DNA from: Desulfosporosinus metallidurans
GTDB taxonomy: Bacteria > Bacillota > Desulfitobacteriia > Desulfitobacteriales > Desulfitobacteriaceae
Reading direction: 5' to 3'
Assembly (NCBI RefSeq): GCF_001936615.1
Contig: NZ_MLBF01000003.1
Location: 124,001-188,000 of the forward strand
Length of the DNA: 64,000 bases
Shown here one piece after another: positions 27,445 through 35,822 of this stretch. A program made the translations under genes and the position numbers. Within the stretch, counting starts at the first letter, position 1, and each line of letters opens with the position of its first letter. The notes under the pieces were generated by a model, which did not search any database, was not told the origin of the DNA, and saw only the letters and a program-made list of their open reading frames with translations.

Positions 27445-29499
27445 TCAATGTCCAAGTGGACTGGCTGAGATTGGTACACGCCCCCTGAAATTGTTAATCG
27501 CTTCAATATCTTCATCCTCATCCTCCCACCAATGAGCGAGCGTCGGGGTGGATGCATCCTTTCCTAAATAGATAAGAACATTCGATCCAGCCTCCACTTG
27601 TGCATCCCCATGCGGGATTTGATCGAGAACCATTTCACCCTGACCTTCCGTCATGGCCTTAAATCCGGCCCCCGTCAAAGCCTTTTCTGCCTCAGCTAAA
27701 GGTAAACCTAAGACAGAAGGAACAGTAGCCGCCTTCTTAATCGGCGGAAATTCAAGGCCGGGCATAGGTTTGCCAGGCGTCAGCGGTGCCTGGGTATCCG
27801 GTTTTACACCAAGGTATCTTAGGGAATCAAGCATGACAGTCTGAACCACAGGGGCTGCGACAACCCCTCCATAAAACGGAACACCGTCGATCACAGCCAA
27901 TATGGCTAACCGAGGTTTATCCGCAGGGGCAAAAGCCACAAATGAAGCAACATATTCCCCTTGAATATACCCTCCATTTGCTACTTTTTGCGCAGTCCCT
28001 GTTTTTCCTGCCACACGATATCCGGGAAGAAAAGACCGTCGCCCGGTGCCATTCGTCACAACAGATTCAAGGATTTCCCGTTCTAACTTTGAAGTATCCT
28101 CACTAATGACACGTCGAATTTCTTCCTTTTTGAAAGGAGTAACAACTCGCCCACTAGGACCGACAATTTCTTTAACCAATTGTGGTTTCATTAATGTTCC
28201 GCCATTGGCCACTGCTGAAACCGCCGTTAAGAGTTGAATAGGGGTGACGTTATTCGTTTGCCCGATGGACATCGTCGCCAAATCTAGCGCCGTTGCCTTC
28301 TTCTTATTCGCCAAAATACCTAGTGCTTCGCCGGACATCTCTATCCCCGTCTTCTGCCCAAAACCAAAATCCCGAAGATATTTATAGAAAGCGTCCATAC
28401 CGAGACGCTGCCCCATTTCAATAAAACCGGGGTTGCAGGAATTCTCAGCCACTTGAACAAACGTTTGATCGCCATGTCCTCCAGCCTTCCAGCAACGCAC
28501 ATTTTTCCCCAAAACAGTATAAGCCCCTTTATCAAAAAAGTGCTCTGTCGGCTTAATCTTCTTTTCCTCAAGAGCAGCTGCCAAGGTAATAATCTTAAAC
28601 GTTGACCCTGGTTCATACCCATTCTGAATCGCAATATTTCGCCTGGTGCTTTGATCCGCTTGCTGATATTGATTCGGATCAAAGCTCGGGGCCGAAGCTA
28701 AGGCAAGCATTTCTCCCGTACTAGGATCCATCACCAAAATCGAAGCATTCTTAGGTGCCTGACCATTCATGTTTATACCCTGTCCAGACATCAGCTTTTG
28801 CAATTCACGTTCCGCGAAAGACTGGATATTCTTGTCGATGGTTAAGCGCACAGTATTTCCTTGTTTCGGCGCTAAGTACTGATGCTCGGCCTGCGGCAGA
28901 GGAATCCCATTGGCTCCAAATTCTTGAAGGATACTACCCGGAATTCCTTTTAAGGCAGTTTCTCTGGTTAACTCTATTCCTTCCAGACCTTGATTGTCAA
29001 TCCCCGCAAAACCGATGATATGAGACGCAAGTGTGCCCAATGGATAATACCGTTGGCTGTCCTCCGTAGTTCCTATTCCAGGTAGCGCTAACGCCCGCAC
29101 CTGCGCTGCCACTTCCGGTTTAACCCGCTTTTGAACATATTCCAAGGCCGTACGTTTCGTAATATGCGCTTCAATCTCCGCTGCAGTTTTTCCTAAAAGC
29201 GGGGATAAAGTCAAGGCCATCTCTTTGGCTCTGCCAGACTGCCTAACTTCTGCTGGAATGGCATACACTGTTTCACTACTAACGCTCATGGCCAAGACGT
29301 TCCCTTGCCGATCCTCGATATTTCCACGTTTAGGTGCAACCGGGACACCCCGAAAGTGGGAATCATCCGCCTTTTTGCGCAAATCAGCCCCTTGACTCAG
29401 TTGCACAAAACCCAGTCGAACAATCAGGACGACTAAAAAAACACTAACACACAAAAAAAGAAAAGCGATTCGTTTACGCATGACAACAAAAGGACTCAC
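27445..29499 (-). CDS. spoVD: Class B penicillin-binding protein (SpoVD/PBP2B) with PASTA domain
   Basis: The 684-residue protein has one N-terminal membrane helix (about 10-30), a dimerisation domain (50-210) and a transpeptidase domain with SxxK at S299-K302 (EPGSTFKII), SxN at S354-N356 (ENSCNPGF) and KTG at K499 (VAGKTGTAQ). One PASTA domain follows (about 592-655, VPSVLGLPLAEAEKALTGAGF). It cross-links septal peptidoglycan as partner of FtsW. The GTG at 29499 has GAGG upstream; an ATG six codons later is possible. Only one class B PBP lies here, so division and spore-cortex roles may be shared. Confidence 0.94.
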   Translation of the reverse strand: MSPFVVMRKRIAFLFLCVSVFLVVLIVRLGFVQLSQGADLRKKADDSHFRGVPVAPKRGNIEDRQGNVLAMSVSSETVYAIPAEVRQSGRAKEMALTLSPLLGKTAAEIEAHITKRTALEYVQKRVKPEVAAQVRALALPGIGTTEDSQRYYPLGTLASHIIGFAGIDNQGLEGIELTRETALKGIPGSILQEFGANGIPLPQAEHQYLAPKQGNTVRLTIDKNIQSFAERELQKLMSGQGINMNGQAPKNASILVMDPSTGEMLALASAPSFDPNQYQQADQSTRRNIAIQNGYEPGSTFKIITLAAALEEKKIKPTEHFFDKGAYTVLGKNVRCWKAGGHGDQTFVQVAENSCNPGFIEMGQRLGMDAFYKYLRDFGFGQKTGIEMSGEALGILANKKKATALDLATMSIGQTNNVTPIQLLTAVSAVANGGTLMKPQLVKEIVGPSGRVVTPFKKEEIRRVISEDTSKLEREILESVVTNGTGRRSFLPGYRVAGKTGTAQKVANGGYIQGEYVASFVAFAPADKPRLAILAVIDGVPFYGGVVAAPVVQTVMLDSLRYLGVKPDTQAPLTPGKPMPGLEFPPIKKAATVPSVLGLPLAEAEKALTGAGFKAMTEGQGEMVLDQIPHGDAQVEAGSNVLIYLGKDASTPTLAHWWEDEDEDIEAINNFRGRVPISASPLGH

Positions 29500-29551
29500 A
29501 AGTCCTCACCCCCACTTTCTGGGGTCTCCGCGTACCCAAAGCGCCATTCTC

Positions 29552-30034
29552 TTAACGTTGTGTGGATGCAAAAAAACTTGTAAATAACTGTGAAAATTGA
29601 TGAAGTGCTGTGGGTTTAGCCTCGTTGGTTTGCATGGCAACTTGGGTTGACGGAGCCCCCTTTTGATTCTTGACTGCAGGCACAGCACCTGCCACATACA
29701 CGATTCCCGCAGGTTTTTCCATGCCCATCGATAGTGCTACACTCTCAATTCGACTCACGGCACGAAGTTTATCTGCCTCCATTTGAAGAAGATCATTTTG
29801 CGCCTTAATCTCGGCAATATCCTTCTCCAAGGAGCGAACTTGTGCACCCTTGACAACTGTCAATTGAATCGTTTCTACCCCAATTGCACCCGTCATTCCG
29901 ACAATAAGAGCCAATGCTAAGATGCTTTTCCCTTTGGCAAATTGTTTCCCTTTCCTTGTGGGCCGTGGGATTCTTGCAACGGGGTTCTGCGTTAATGATT
30001 CCTGCCAATCAATCTTTTCCTGCGCCACTACCAA
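29552..30034 (-). CDS. ftsL: FtsL-like septum formation protein
   Basis: The 160-residue bitopic protein has a basic cytoplasmic tail (1-35), one membrane helix (about 37-57) and an extracellular leucine-zipper-like coil (QVRSLEKDIAEIKAQNDLLQMEADKL). It ends with the DivIC/FtsL-type segment SRIESVALSMGMEKPAG and then a low-complexity tail. FtsL links FtsQ/DivIB to FtsW and the septal PBP. Sequence is poorly conserved in this family; position between rsmH and the PBP gene supports the call. Confidence 0.87.
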   Translation of the reverse strand: MVVAQEKIDWQESLTQNPVARIPRPTRKGKQFAKGKSILALALIVGMTGAIGVETIQLTVVKGAQVRSLEKDIAEIKAQNDLLQMEADKLRAVSRIESVALSMGMEKPAGIVYVAGAVPAVKNQKGAPSTQVAMQTNEAKPTALHQFSQLFTSFFASTQR

Positions 30035-30063
30035 GGGTATTCCTCCTCCTTTTCATTTAGACG

Positions 30064-30996
30064 TTAAATTTTCTCGGCAACCCGCAATTTTGCACTTCTG
30101 GAACGCGGATTCTGCTCAACTTCCACTTCAGACGGGAGAGTAGGTTTTCGCGTTAGTATCTTGGCCATAGCCTTGGCCCCACAACGACATATCGGTAATT
30201 CCGAAGGGCATGTACACCGACCAAGCCAGGACTTCATTCTGTCTTTCACAATACGATCTTCCAACGAGTGGAAGGTAATCACACCGATTCGCCCCCCCTG
30301 ATCCAAACAACGCCATGCTTGATCCAGCACTCGATCCAAAACCCCTAATTCATCGTTCACCGCAATCCGAATGGCCTGAAAAGTACGTTTAGCAGGATGA
30401 GGTCCACTGCGTCGGACCGCTGCTGGCAACGCCGCTTTAATCACCTCAACCAGTTCACCTGTTGTTTCCAGCGGCCGCTCATTGCGTGTTCGCACAATGA
30501 ATTGCGCAATCCGTTTGGACCATTTTTCTTCCCCATAGTTCCAGATCATCTGGGCCAATTCCTCTTCGCGCCATGTGTTCACAATTTCTCGAGCATTCAA
30601 TGAGCCGGAAGGATCCATGCGCATGTCCAAGGGAGCATCCTGCATATAACTAAAACCGCGTTCGGCTTCATCTAATTGAGGGGATGAGACCCCTAAATCA
30701 AACAAAATACCATTCACAGGTAGTAACTTCAACTCTTGTAACGTTTCCTCCAGAAATTCGAAATTGCGATTAACTAAGGTTATTCGATCATCCAGACCAA
30801 AGATCTCTTCCGCATGACGAATTGCTTGACTATCTTGATCAAAACCAATCAATTTACCTGAGGCTTCGAGTTTTTTCAAGATCCTTTGGCTATGCCCAGC
30901 CCCGCCAAGGGTACAATCCACATAGATACCAGTCGGGTTTGTAACGACCGCATCGACAGTCTCCTCTAGTAAAACAGTGATATGTTGAAAATCCAA
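30064..30996 (-). CDS. rsmH: 16S rRNA (cytosine(1402)-N4)-methyltransferase RsmH (MraW)
   Basis: The 310-residue protein matches the family length when started at the TTG at 30996 (MDFQHITVLLEETVDAV). AAAGGA lies upstream; the longer frame to 31128 overlaps mraZ and is not homologous. The SAM site is VDCTLGGAGHSQRIL with IGFDQDSQAI; further motifs are FDLGVSSPQLDEAERGFSY, RTFQAIRIAVNDEL and GVITFHSLEDRIVK. It N4-methylates C1402 in the ribosomal P site. It follows mraZ by 16 nt. Confidence 0.96.
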   Translation of the reverse strand: MDFQHITVLLEETVDAVVTNPTGIYVDCTLGGAGHSQRILKKLEASGKLIGFDQDSQAIRHAEEIFGLDDRITLVNRNFEFLEETLQELKLLPVNGILFDLGVSSPQLDEAERGFSYMQDAPLDMRMDPSGSLNAREIVNTWREEELAQMIWNYGEEKWSKRIAQFIVRTRNERPLETTGELVEVIKAALPAAVRRSGPHPAKRTFQAIRIAVNDELGVLDRVLDQAWRCLDQGGRIGVITFHSLEDRIVKDRMKSWLGRCTCPSELPICRCGAKAMAKILTRKPTLPSEVEVEQNPRSRSAKLRVAEKI

Positions 30997-31012
30997 GTGA
31001 ATCCGTTCCTTT

Positions 31013-31444
31013 CTATATTCCGAGCTGAACCAAGGATTCAGCAGCACTAGCATAAGCGCTTTCTGCTTGCTGACTGTATTCTGTCCAAAGTGTCTCGCTC
31101 CAAATCTCAACCCGACTTGACACTCCAACCAGTACCAGATCCTTCTCTAACTGCGCATAGTCCCGCAAATTAGCCGGCAATAGAATCCTGCCCTGCTTGT
31201 CCAATTCGCATTCGGTTGCCCCAGAAAAAAAGAAACGGACAAATGAACGAACTTCAGGTTGGGTGAACGGCAAAGCGCGTAGTTTCTGTTCCAAAGAGTT
31301 CCATTCCCCGAGAGGGTATACAAACAAACAGTGATCTAAGCCTTTGGTCACAATAAATTGTTTTCCCAAGGCCTCTCGGAATTTGGCAGGAATAATCAGC
31401 CTACCCTTGCCATCAATTGTATGAATGTATTCTCCCATGAACAT
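31013..31444 (-). CDS. mraZ: Transcriptional regulator MraZ
   Basis: The 143-residue protein has two AbrB-like SpoVT folds, each with the DXXXR signature: [25 protein letters not shown] and [22 protein letters not shown]. MraZ forms a ring that binds repeated TGGG boxes in front of its own gene and controls the dcw cluster. Four such boxes are present just upstream (31454-31500). It heads the operon. Confidence 0.97.
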   Translation of the reverse strand: MFMGEYIHTIDGKGRLIIPAKFREALGKQFIVTKGLDHCLFVYPLGEWNSLEQKLRALPFTQPEVRSFVRFFFSGATECELDKQGRILLPANLRDYAQLEKDLVLVGVSSRVEIWSETLWTEYSQQAESAYASAAESLVQLGI

Positions 31445-31453
31445 TGTAGTTCA

Positions 31454-31500
31454 CCCCACCGTTGTGGCATCTCGCCCCACTTCGCCCCACATTACCCCAC
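31454..31500 (-). promoter_or_regulatory. MraZ operator: four GTGGGG boxes
   Basis: On the minus strand GTGGGG occurs at 31495-31500, 31485-31490 and 31475-31480, spaced exactly 10 bp, and again at 31454-31459 (21 bp further, two periods plus one). MraZ of other bacteria binds tandem TGGG-type boxes at about 10-bp spacing, so autoregulation is strongly suggested. Confidence 0.8.
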
Positions 31501-31519
31501 TAGTTCTCCATTCAGCGAG

Positions 31520-31549
31520 ATTATCCTGCTAAAAAATAGTCAATTTCAA
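31520..31549 (-). promoter_or_regulatory. Candidate SigA promoter of the division cluster
   Basis: Minus strand: TTGAAA (31544-31549), 18-nt spacer, GATAAT (31520-31525). It lies just upstream of the MraZ boxes, so bound MraZ would cover the start site. A TTGACT at 31538-31543 is an alternative -35 but too close. Confidence 0.55.
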
Positions 31550-31652
31550 AATAAAATACAAAAATAGGTAGAAGGTCCTACTCTTATGCCCATAAGTCGG
31601 ACAAACCGAGTCGGGAAAACGAGGGGCGAGTGGAACGGGAAGACCAGGAGAA

Positions 31653-31716
31653 GAAAAAGACAGAGGACGGTTTTAACATCTCACTTCTGAGACACCAAAA
31701 CCGCCCTCTGTCTTCT
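31653..31716 (-). terminator. Terminator after lpdA
   Basis: A 16-bp stem with one mismatch (arms 31659-31674 and 31697-31712, GACAGAGG/CCTCTGTC ends) ends in TTTTTC on the minus strand, 56 nt past the lpdA stop. The remainder of 31550-31771 shows no gene. Confidence 0.85.
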
Positions 31717-31771
31717 ATGTCTTCGGTCCCCTTTGTCTTTTTCCAATCTTCTTTCTTTCAGGATTACAGGA

Positions 31772-33154
31772 TCACGCTAAATGCAACGGTTTAGCGTCAA
31801 TGCCATGCGCTGCTTCCATGATAGTCTCTGGCAATGTCGGATGCGCATGTATCGTCCGCGCAACCTCCTCGGCCTTGAGTCCCTTTTCCACTGCGATCAC
31901 TAATTCTGATATCAAACTACTGGCTTGTGGACCCATGATACTCGCTCCTACGATAACGCCCTCTTGGTCTGCCAAGATCTTAACTAAACCAATGCTCTCT
32001 CCTAAGGCTAAAGCCTTACCATTGGCCGAAAACGGGAATTTGCTTATACGATAAACCTTCCCCAAAGCCTTGAGTTCCTGTTCCGCATACCCCACGGTCG
32101 CAATCTCTGGATACGTAAAGATGGCACTCGGTATAGCCTTGTAGCTCATGGCCACTGAACAGCCTGCGATATGTTCAGCCGCAACGATCCCTTCCGCAGA
32201 GGCCACATGAGCCAACATGATCCCCCCGACTACATCTCCTATCGCATAAACGTGGGGAAGATTAGTCTGCATTTGCACATTCACCTTAATGGCCCCTTTT
32301 TCTGTTTCTAAGCCCAGCTTATCAATATCGACCCCCTGTAAATTAGGCCTTCGGCCGGTGGAAAGAAGAACACGGTCAGCTGGAATTTCTCGTACCCCTT
32401 TAGCATCTTCAACTTGGACAATGAGACTTTCCCCCGTTTGTCGGATCTCTTTAACGGCAGTCTTTGTCGAAATCTCCATCCCACTGCGTTTTAACAAAGG
32501 AGTTAACCGCTTAGGAATTTCCTCATCGAGAGTAGGTAACAAGGTTGGCAGCATCTCTACCACGCTAACCTGAACACCAAACGCTTCATATATTGAAGCA
32601 AATTCCAAACCGATAACCCCTCCCCCGATGACGACCAGTCGTTTTGGCAGTTCTAGTTCTTCGAGAAGTTCATCACTAGTCACAACTCCTGGAAAGCCTG
32701 CGCCAGGTATCGGAATACGTGCGGGCGTAGACCCTGTTGCCAGCACTACATTCTCAACTTGGATATGTTCTACACCGTTTTCCATGGTCACTGAAATCTG
32801 CCCAGCTTCTTTAAATTCTCCCCAGCCTTTGATTACGCGCACATTCGCCGCTTTCATCAATTTCTCAACTCCACCAACGAGTCCCTTAACAACTTGATCC
32901 TTTCGGGCGATCACAGCAGCATAATCCACACGTTTTTCGCCCACAAACAAACCAAATTCCTCAGCACGCCCCATTTCACGCCATAAATCGGCGCTTTTCA
33001 CTAACGCTTTGGTAGGGATACACCCCCTGTTGAGACAAGTACCACCCAGCCGTTCACCCTCAATAATTACGACTGATAAACCCAGTTGAGCAGCCCTTAA
33101 TGCGCAAACGTATCCTCCAGGCCCCCCGCCAAGAATTCCGACCTGATAATTCAC
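31772..33154 (-). CDS. lpdA: Dihydrolipoyl dehydrogenase (E3)
   Basis: The 460-residue flavoprotein has the expected length from the GTG at 33154 (AAGGAGAGAGG upstream); a longer frame to 33226 is not homologous. It has the FAD loop GILGGGPGGYVCALRAAQLG, the redox disulfide C40/C45 (GGTCLNRGCIPTK), the NAD loop VVIGGGVIGLEFASIYEAFG, and the catalytic dyad HAHPTLPE at the C-terminus. It re-oxidises dihydrolipoamide in 2-oxoacid dehydrogenases or the glycine cleavage system. No partner genes are adjacent and it ends with its own terminator, so it is a monocistron. Confidence 0.95.
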   Translation of the reverse strand: MNYQVGILGGGPGGYVCALRAAQLGLSVVIIEGERLGGTCLNRGCIPTKALVKSADLWREMGRAEEFGLFVGEKRVDYAAVIARKDQVVKGLVGGVEKLMKAANVRVIKGWGEFKEAGQISVTMENGVEHIQVENVVLATGSTPARIPIPGAGFPGVVTSDELLEELELPKRLVVIGGGVIGLEFASIYEAFGVQVSVVEMLPTLLPTLDEEIPKRLTPLLKRSGMEISTKTAVKEIRQTGESLIVQVEDAKGVREIPADRVLLSTGRRPNLQGVDIDKLGLETEKGAIKVNVQMQTNLPHVYAIGDVVGGIMLAHVASAEGIVAAEHIAGCSVAMSYKAIPSAIFTYPEIATVGYAEQELKALGKVYRISKFPFSANGKALALGESIGLVKILADQEGVIVGASIMGPQASSLISELVIAVEKGLKAEEVARTIHAHPTLPETIMEAAHGIDAKPLHLA

Positions 33155-33402
33155 TCTACCTCTCTCCTTCCATACCCTCTCCATTATTTCGACTATCGTT
33201 AACCTTTTCCTGCTTAACTTATCCATTCCTTACACTTTCCAAATCGTGGTTCCTGTTTGTATTTAAGTTTGTTCCATTCAATTTTAGTTTCCGTACAGTT
33301 TTATATGTAACGTCGATTGAAAACTCGAAATGATATCCCTCTAGTATATCCATTTTGCATAATGCATACTGCGAAATTTCTCATAGCCTTCAGCACAAAG
33401 AA
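33155..33402. other. Intergenic region upstream of lpdA
   Basis: About 250 AT-rich bases between lpdA and the LysM-gene terminator. It should hold the lpdA promoter, but no clean consensus pair is evident and no open frame has a ribosome binding site. Confidence 0.45.
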
Positions 33403-33438
33403 GACCTAAGCCCTGAGTGTCTGCTCAGGATTTAGGTC
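33403..33438 (-). terminator. Terminator after the LysM gene
   Basis: Arms 33403-33417 and 33424-33438 (GACCTAAGCCCTGAG with one mismatch) form a 15-bp stem with a 6-nt loop, followed by T-rich sequence on both strands (TCTTCTTT on the minus strand, CTTTT on the plus strand). Confidence 0.8.
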
Positions 33439-33488
33439 CTTTTAAGTGATTATACTATAGATATTACACAAAACATAAGGGTTACATT

Positions 33489-33980
33489 TTAGCCATAATA
33501 CTCTTCAGTGGATACTCCGGGAATAAATAAGATTTGTCCTGGATAGATAAGATTGGGGTTACGCAAGTTATTTCCAAGAATAATAGCCTGCATTGTCGTC
33601 CCATAGCGTTTTGCAATTTTGTAAACCGTATCCCCTTTTTTCACCGCATAAACTTCATGTGCTGGTTTAGGGGCTGGCATTGGGCAATGGTAGAGATGTT
33701 GTTGCATCATAGGTTCACCACACGGCGAGCAAGCCATCGGTCCACCGAGATCAAGCGAAACAAAACCGGGATCCGCGTCGACATCAAGGTTGACTAATCC
33801 ACTTGGCGGATACATTCCAGGCCCACAAGCCATCGGAGCTCCTTGCATTCCTGGCATTCCTGGCATCCCTGGCATCATCCCCTGCATTCCCGGCATCATC
33901 CCTTGCATACCTGACATATCAGACATTCCCTGCATTCCAGGGGCCTGGGTTGGATTATAAGCAACGGAACGTAATTCCAT
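33489..33980 (-). CDS. LysM protein with Met/Gly-rich repeats, probable spore-coat type
   Basis: The 163-residue protein has three parts. The N-terminal tract (13-45) repeats GMxGM/MPGM units. The middle (48-108) is rich in Cys, Pro and Met (MACGPGM, MACSPCGEP, LYHCPMP). The C-terminal LysM domain (about 112-156) is YAVKKGDTVYKIAKRYGTTMQAI ... YPGQILFIPG. LysM binds peptidoglycan or cortex. There is no signal peptide, which fits a mother-cell protein deposited on the spore (compare SafA/CotD-like proteins) rather than a secreted one. A sporulation-type promoter motif lies upstream. Function inferred. Confidence 0.75.
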   Translation of the reverse strand: MELRSVAYNPTQAPGMQGMSDMSGMQGMMPGMQGMMPGMPGMPGMQGAPMACGPGMYPPSGLVNLDVDADPGFVSLDLGGPMACSPCGEPMMQQHLYHCPMPAPKPAHEVYAVKKGDTVYKIAKRYGTTMQAIILGNNLRNPNLIYPGQILFIPGVSTEEYYG

Positions 33981-34047
33981 AATAATTTTCCTCCTTTAAA
34001 TTGCATTAAGTGATTTTGAAGTTTGCTTTCTTCCCTTTATCTATTAA

Positions 34048-34056
34048 CAATATATG
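34048..34056 (-). promoter_or_regulatory. Possible SigE/SigK-type -10 element of the LysM gene
   Basis: Minus strand CATATATTG resembles the CATAnnnT -10 of mother-cell sigma factors, with an AC dinucleotide 16 nt upstream as in SigK promoters. It lies about 70 nt before the LysM start. A short motif only. Confidence 0.35.
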
Positions 34057-34101
34057 GTAATTAAAAGGTAGTGTGTTTGTACCTTAAAAATTTATAACTT
34101 A

Positions 34102-34320
34102 TTTTTTATACCAAATTAAAGAGTGTAAATTTCAGGTGGCATAGGTGCAACTAAGGCAACCGCTGGCCATGGATGGCCGAGTGTCGCTGAAGCCAAGGAT
34201 GGCGAGAAGCGACCGCCTTCGCCAAGGCTGCAAGAAGACTAACTCGTGCGAAGACAGTGTCTGCAAGAAGGGCTAATCCGTGCGAAGACAGTGTCTTCGT
34301 GGGCGCTAGCCAAGTTTTCT
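34102..34320 (+). repeat. Left long inverted repeat (copy A)
   Basis: About 219 bp that match, in reverse complement, the 165-bp copy at 38084-38248. Shared landmarks run from TTTTATACCAAA through GGTGGCATAGGTGCAACTAAGG and GACCGCCTTCGC to GGGCGCTAGCCAAGTTTTCT. Copy A has about 52 extra bases (34161-34210). Both contain two tandem 33-34-nt units (GCAAGAAG ... GTGCGAAGACAGTGTCT) and the perfect palindrome CGAAGACAGTGTCTTCG. It lies between the LysM promoter and the DUF1858 terminator. No protein is evident in it. Confidence 0.88.
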
Positions 34321-34325
34321 TTAAA

Positions 34326-34355
34326 AGAAAAAAAGCTGACCTTCTTGGCCAGCTT
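34326..34355 (-). terminator. Terminator after the DUF1858 gene
   Basis: AAGCTGACC (34333-34341) and GGCCAGCTT (34347-34355) form the stem; the minus strand continues with seven T. It adjoins inverted repeat A. Confidence 0.85.
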
Positions 34356-34384
34356 ATATCTGAATTATAGTGAACAACTGTGAA

Positions 34385-34582
34385 TTAAACTACTGCTATT
34401 GCCTTGTTCAATTGTGCAACCAGTTCATCTACATTCCGCCCATGGGTTAAGGCAGCGCCTTCAATACTTTCCATTGTGGAAGAAGGGCATCCTAAACAAT
34501 GCATTCCGAGCTCTAGAAAAACTTGAACAGTTTGCGGATATAATTTTAACACTTGGCCCACTGTCATCTCTTTAGTTAACAT
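34385..34582 (-). CDS. DUF1858 redox-disulfide domain protein
   Basis: The 65-residue protein is a stand-alone DUF1858 domain (hybrid-cluster-protein-associated family): MTVGQVLKLYPQTVQVFLELGM, then the CxxC pair C29/C32 in MHCLGCPS, then TMESIEGAALTHGRNVDELV. Such proteins are thought to act in redox or Fe-S repair chemistry in anaerobes; no precise role is known. It lies inside the inverted-repeat segment, with its own terminator. Confidence 0.9.
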   Translation of the reverse strand: MLTKEMTVGQVLKLYPQTVQVFLELGMHCLGCPSSTMESIEGAALTHGRNVDELVAQLNKAIAVV

Positions 34583-34721
34583 ATCATACTCCCCCTTAGG
34601 ATTCCTCAGTAAACTACTCGGTTTTATTATAAAACATACTTATTAAAGTAGCAAGGTATTATCCAAACATCTCGGACAATCATGACATCCTATTATTACT
34701 TCTTGCGAATGGAATTCCCGT

Positions 34722-35789
34722 TTAACGATATTCAGAAGCAAGTTGAAACAATAGTTTATAGACATGGTCTGCTAGTTCAGCCTTAAGTGTTCCTGTCCCA
34801 CAGCTCGGTGTTATCATACTCTGTTGGCGAAGAAGCGATTCGTCGACACCACGTTTAACGAGTTCTGCTACGTTTCCTTCCAAACGAAGTTTAAGGCTTT
34901 GAGCGGTTTCTTCCCACGCTACAGGATTCGTGGGAACAATCCCCCAAGAAAGGATTCCATCTCGTGCTAAAAATCTATTTAATGGCTCTGCTAAAACCAC
35001 CATACTCTGCATGTAATCGTACGCATCAAAATTCACAACCTGAATATTAGAGTCAAAAAGAAGTGTCCAATCCATCCCCGCGCAAACATGCACCCCCGGA
35101 ATTCCACCCTGGCGGATAATCCCATCGATAATCGTATTCAGCTCTGCGATTAGTTGCTCTCTATTTAATGTAACATGAGTTGATGCCCCAAAAGCATAAA
35201 GCCCTGGATCGTCGATCGTCATCAACACAGGTAACCCAAATTTCCGGAGTCGTTTAGTCTGCCACTCAGCATGCACCGCAAGAGTTTTAACCAGCATATC
35301 TCTGAGGGTATCATCATAATAGCATGACCGTCTGCTTTTATCCGTGATTTGCATTCCCAGTGTCAACGAACCACTGACCTGTCCCTTTAGTAGCACAGCA
35401 TCCCTTGTTCCATGACGTTCAAGGTCACGACAGAACGCCTCAAACCCTTCTCCGCCCTGAGCGCTGAACCCGAAACGTTCCAGTGCTTGTTCATCCCCCT
35501 CAATGGCTTCTAAATAGAGCGTATAAAACGTCGTCATCCGCTCTACCCAATCCGTCGCCTCGATTTGAAACTTTGGATTTGCAAGATCGGCAATAGCTCC
35601 CGTCTCAATCAGGGCGTTGAGATATTGCCCCACAAACGAGCTTTCTGCTCCGAGTCCTGGAAGTTGAGGCCAATGTGGGGCAAGCGGAACACTTTTCCAA
35701 ATTAACTCCAAAGCATCTTCACCGTTCGTTTGAGGTACACTACCAACCCCTGTAGCGAGAAAATGAGGTTTAAAACCTTCGTTTTGCAT
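34722..35789 (-). CDS. MetE-C/UROD-superfamily methyltransferase-like protein
   Basis: The 355-residue TIM-barrel protein resembles the C-terminal catalytic half of cobalamin-independent methionine synthase and uroporphyrinogen decarboxylase-like methyltransferases. It opens with FLATGVGSVPQTN, and the candidate zinc ligands are the His and Cys of GVHVCAGMDW and the Cys of ITPSCGTGTL. The N-terminal folate half of MetE is absent. It may move methyl groups between a corrinoid or small donor and a thiol (inference). It lies 33 nt after the GH2-like gene, within the inverted-repeat segment. Confidence 0.75.
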   Translation of the reverse strand: MQNEGFKPHFLATGVGSVPQTNGEDALELIWKSVPLAPHWPQLPGLGAESSFVGQYLNALIETGAIADLANPKFQIEATDWVERMTTFYTLYLEAIEGDEQALERFGFSAQGGEGFEAFCRDLERHGTRDAVLLKGQVSGSLTLGMQITDKSRRSCYYDDTLRDMLVKTLAVHAEWQTKRLRKFGLPVLMTIDDPGLYAFGASTHVTLNREQLIAELNTIIDGIIRQGGIPGVHVCAGMDWTLLFDSNIQVVNFDAYDYMQSMVVLAEPLNRFLARDGILSWGIVPTNPVAWEETAQSLKLRLEGNVAELVKRGVDESLLRQQSMITPSCGTGTLKAELADHVYKLLFQLASEYR

Positions 35790-35822
35790 AACTTAACCTC
35801 TTCCTATTAATAAAATAAACTT

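Noticed and set aside
30997..31128. N-terminal extension of rsmH
   Set aside because: It overlaps mraZ and has no homology; TTG 30996 gives the family start MDFQHITVLL.
34225..34310. Possible CRISPR array in inverted repeat A
   Set aside because: Only two adjacent tandem units with no unique spacers, and no cas genes nearby.
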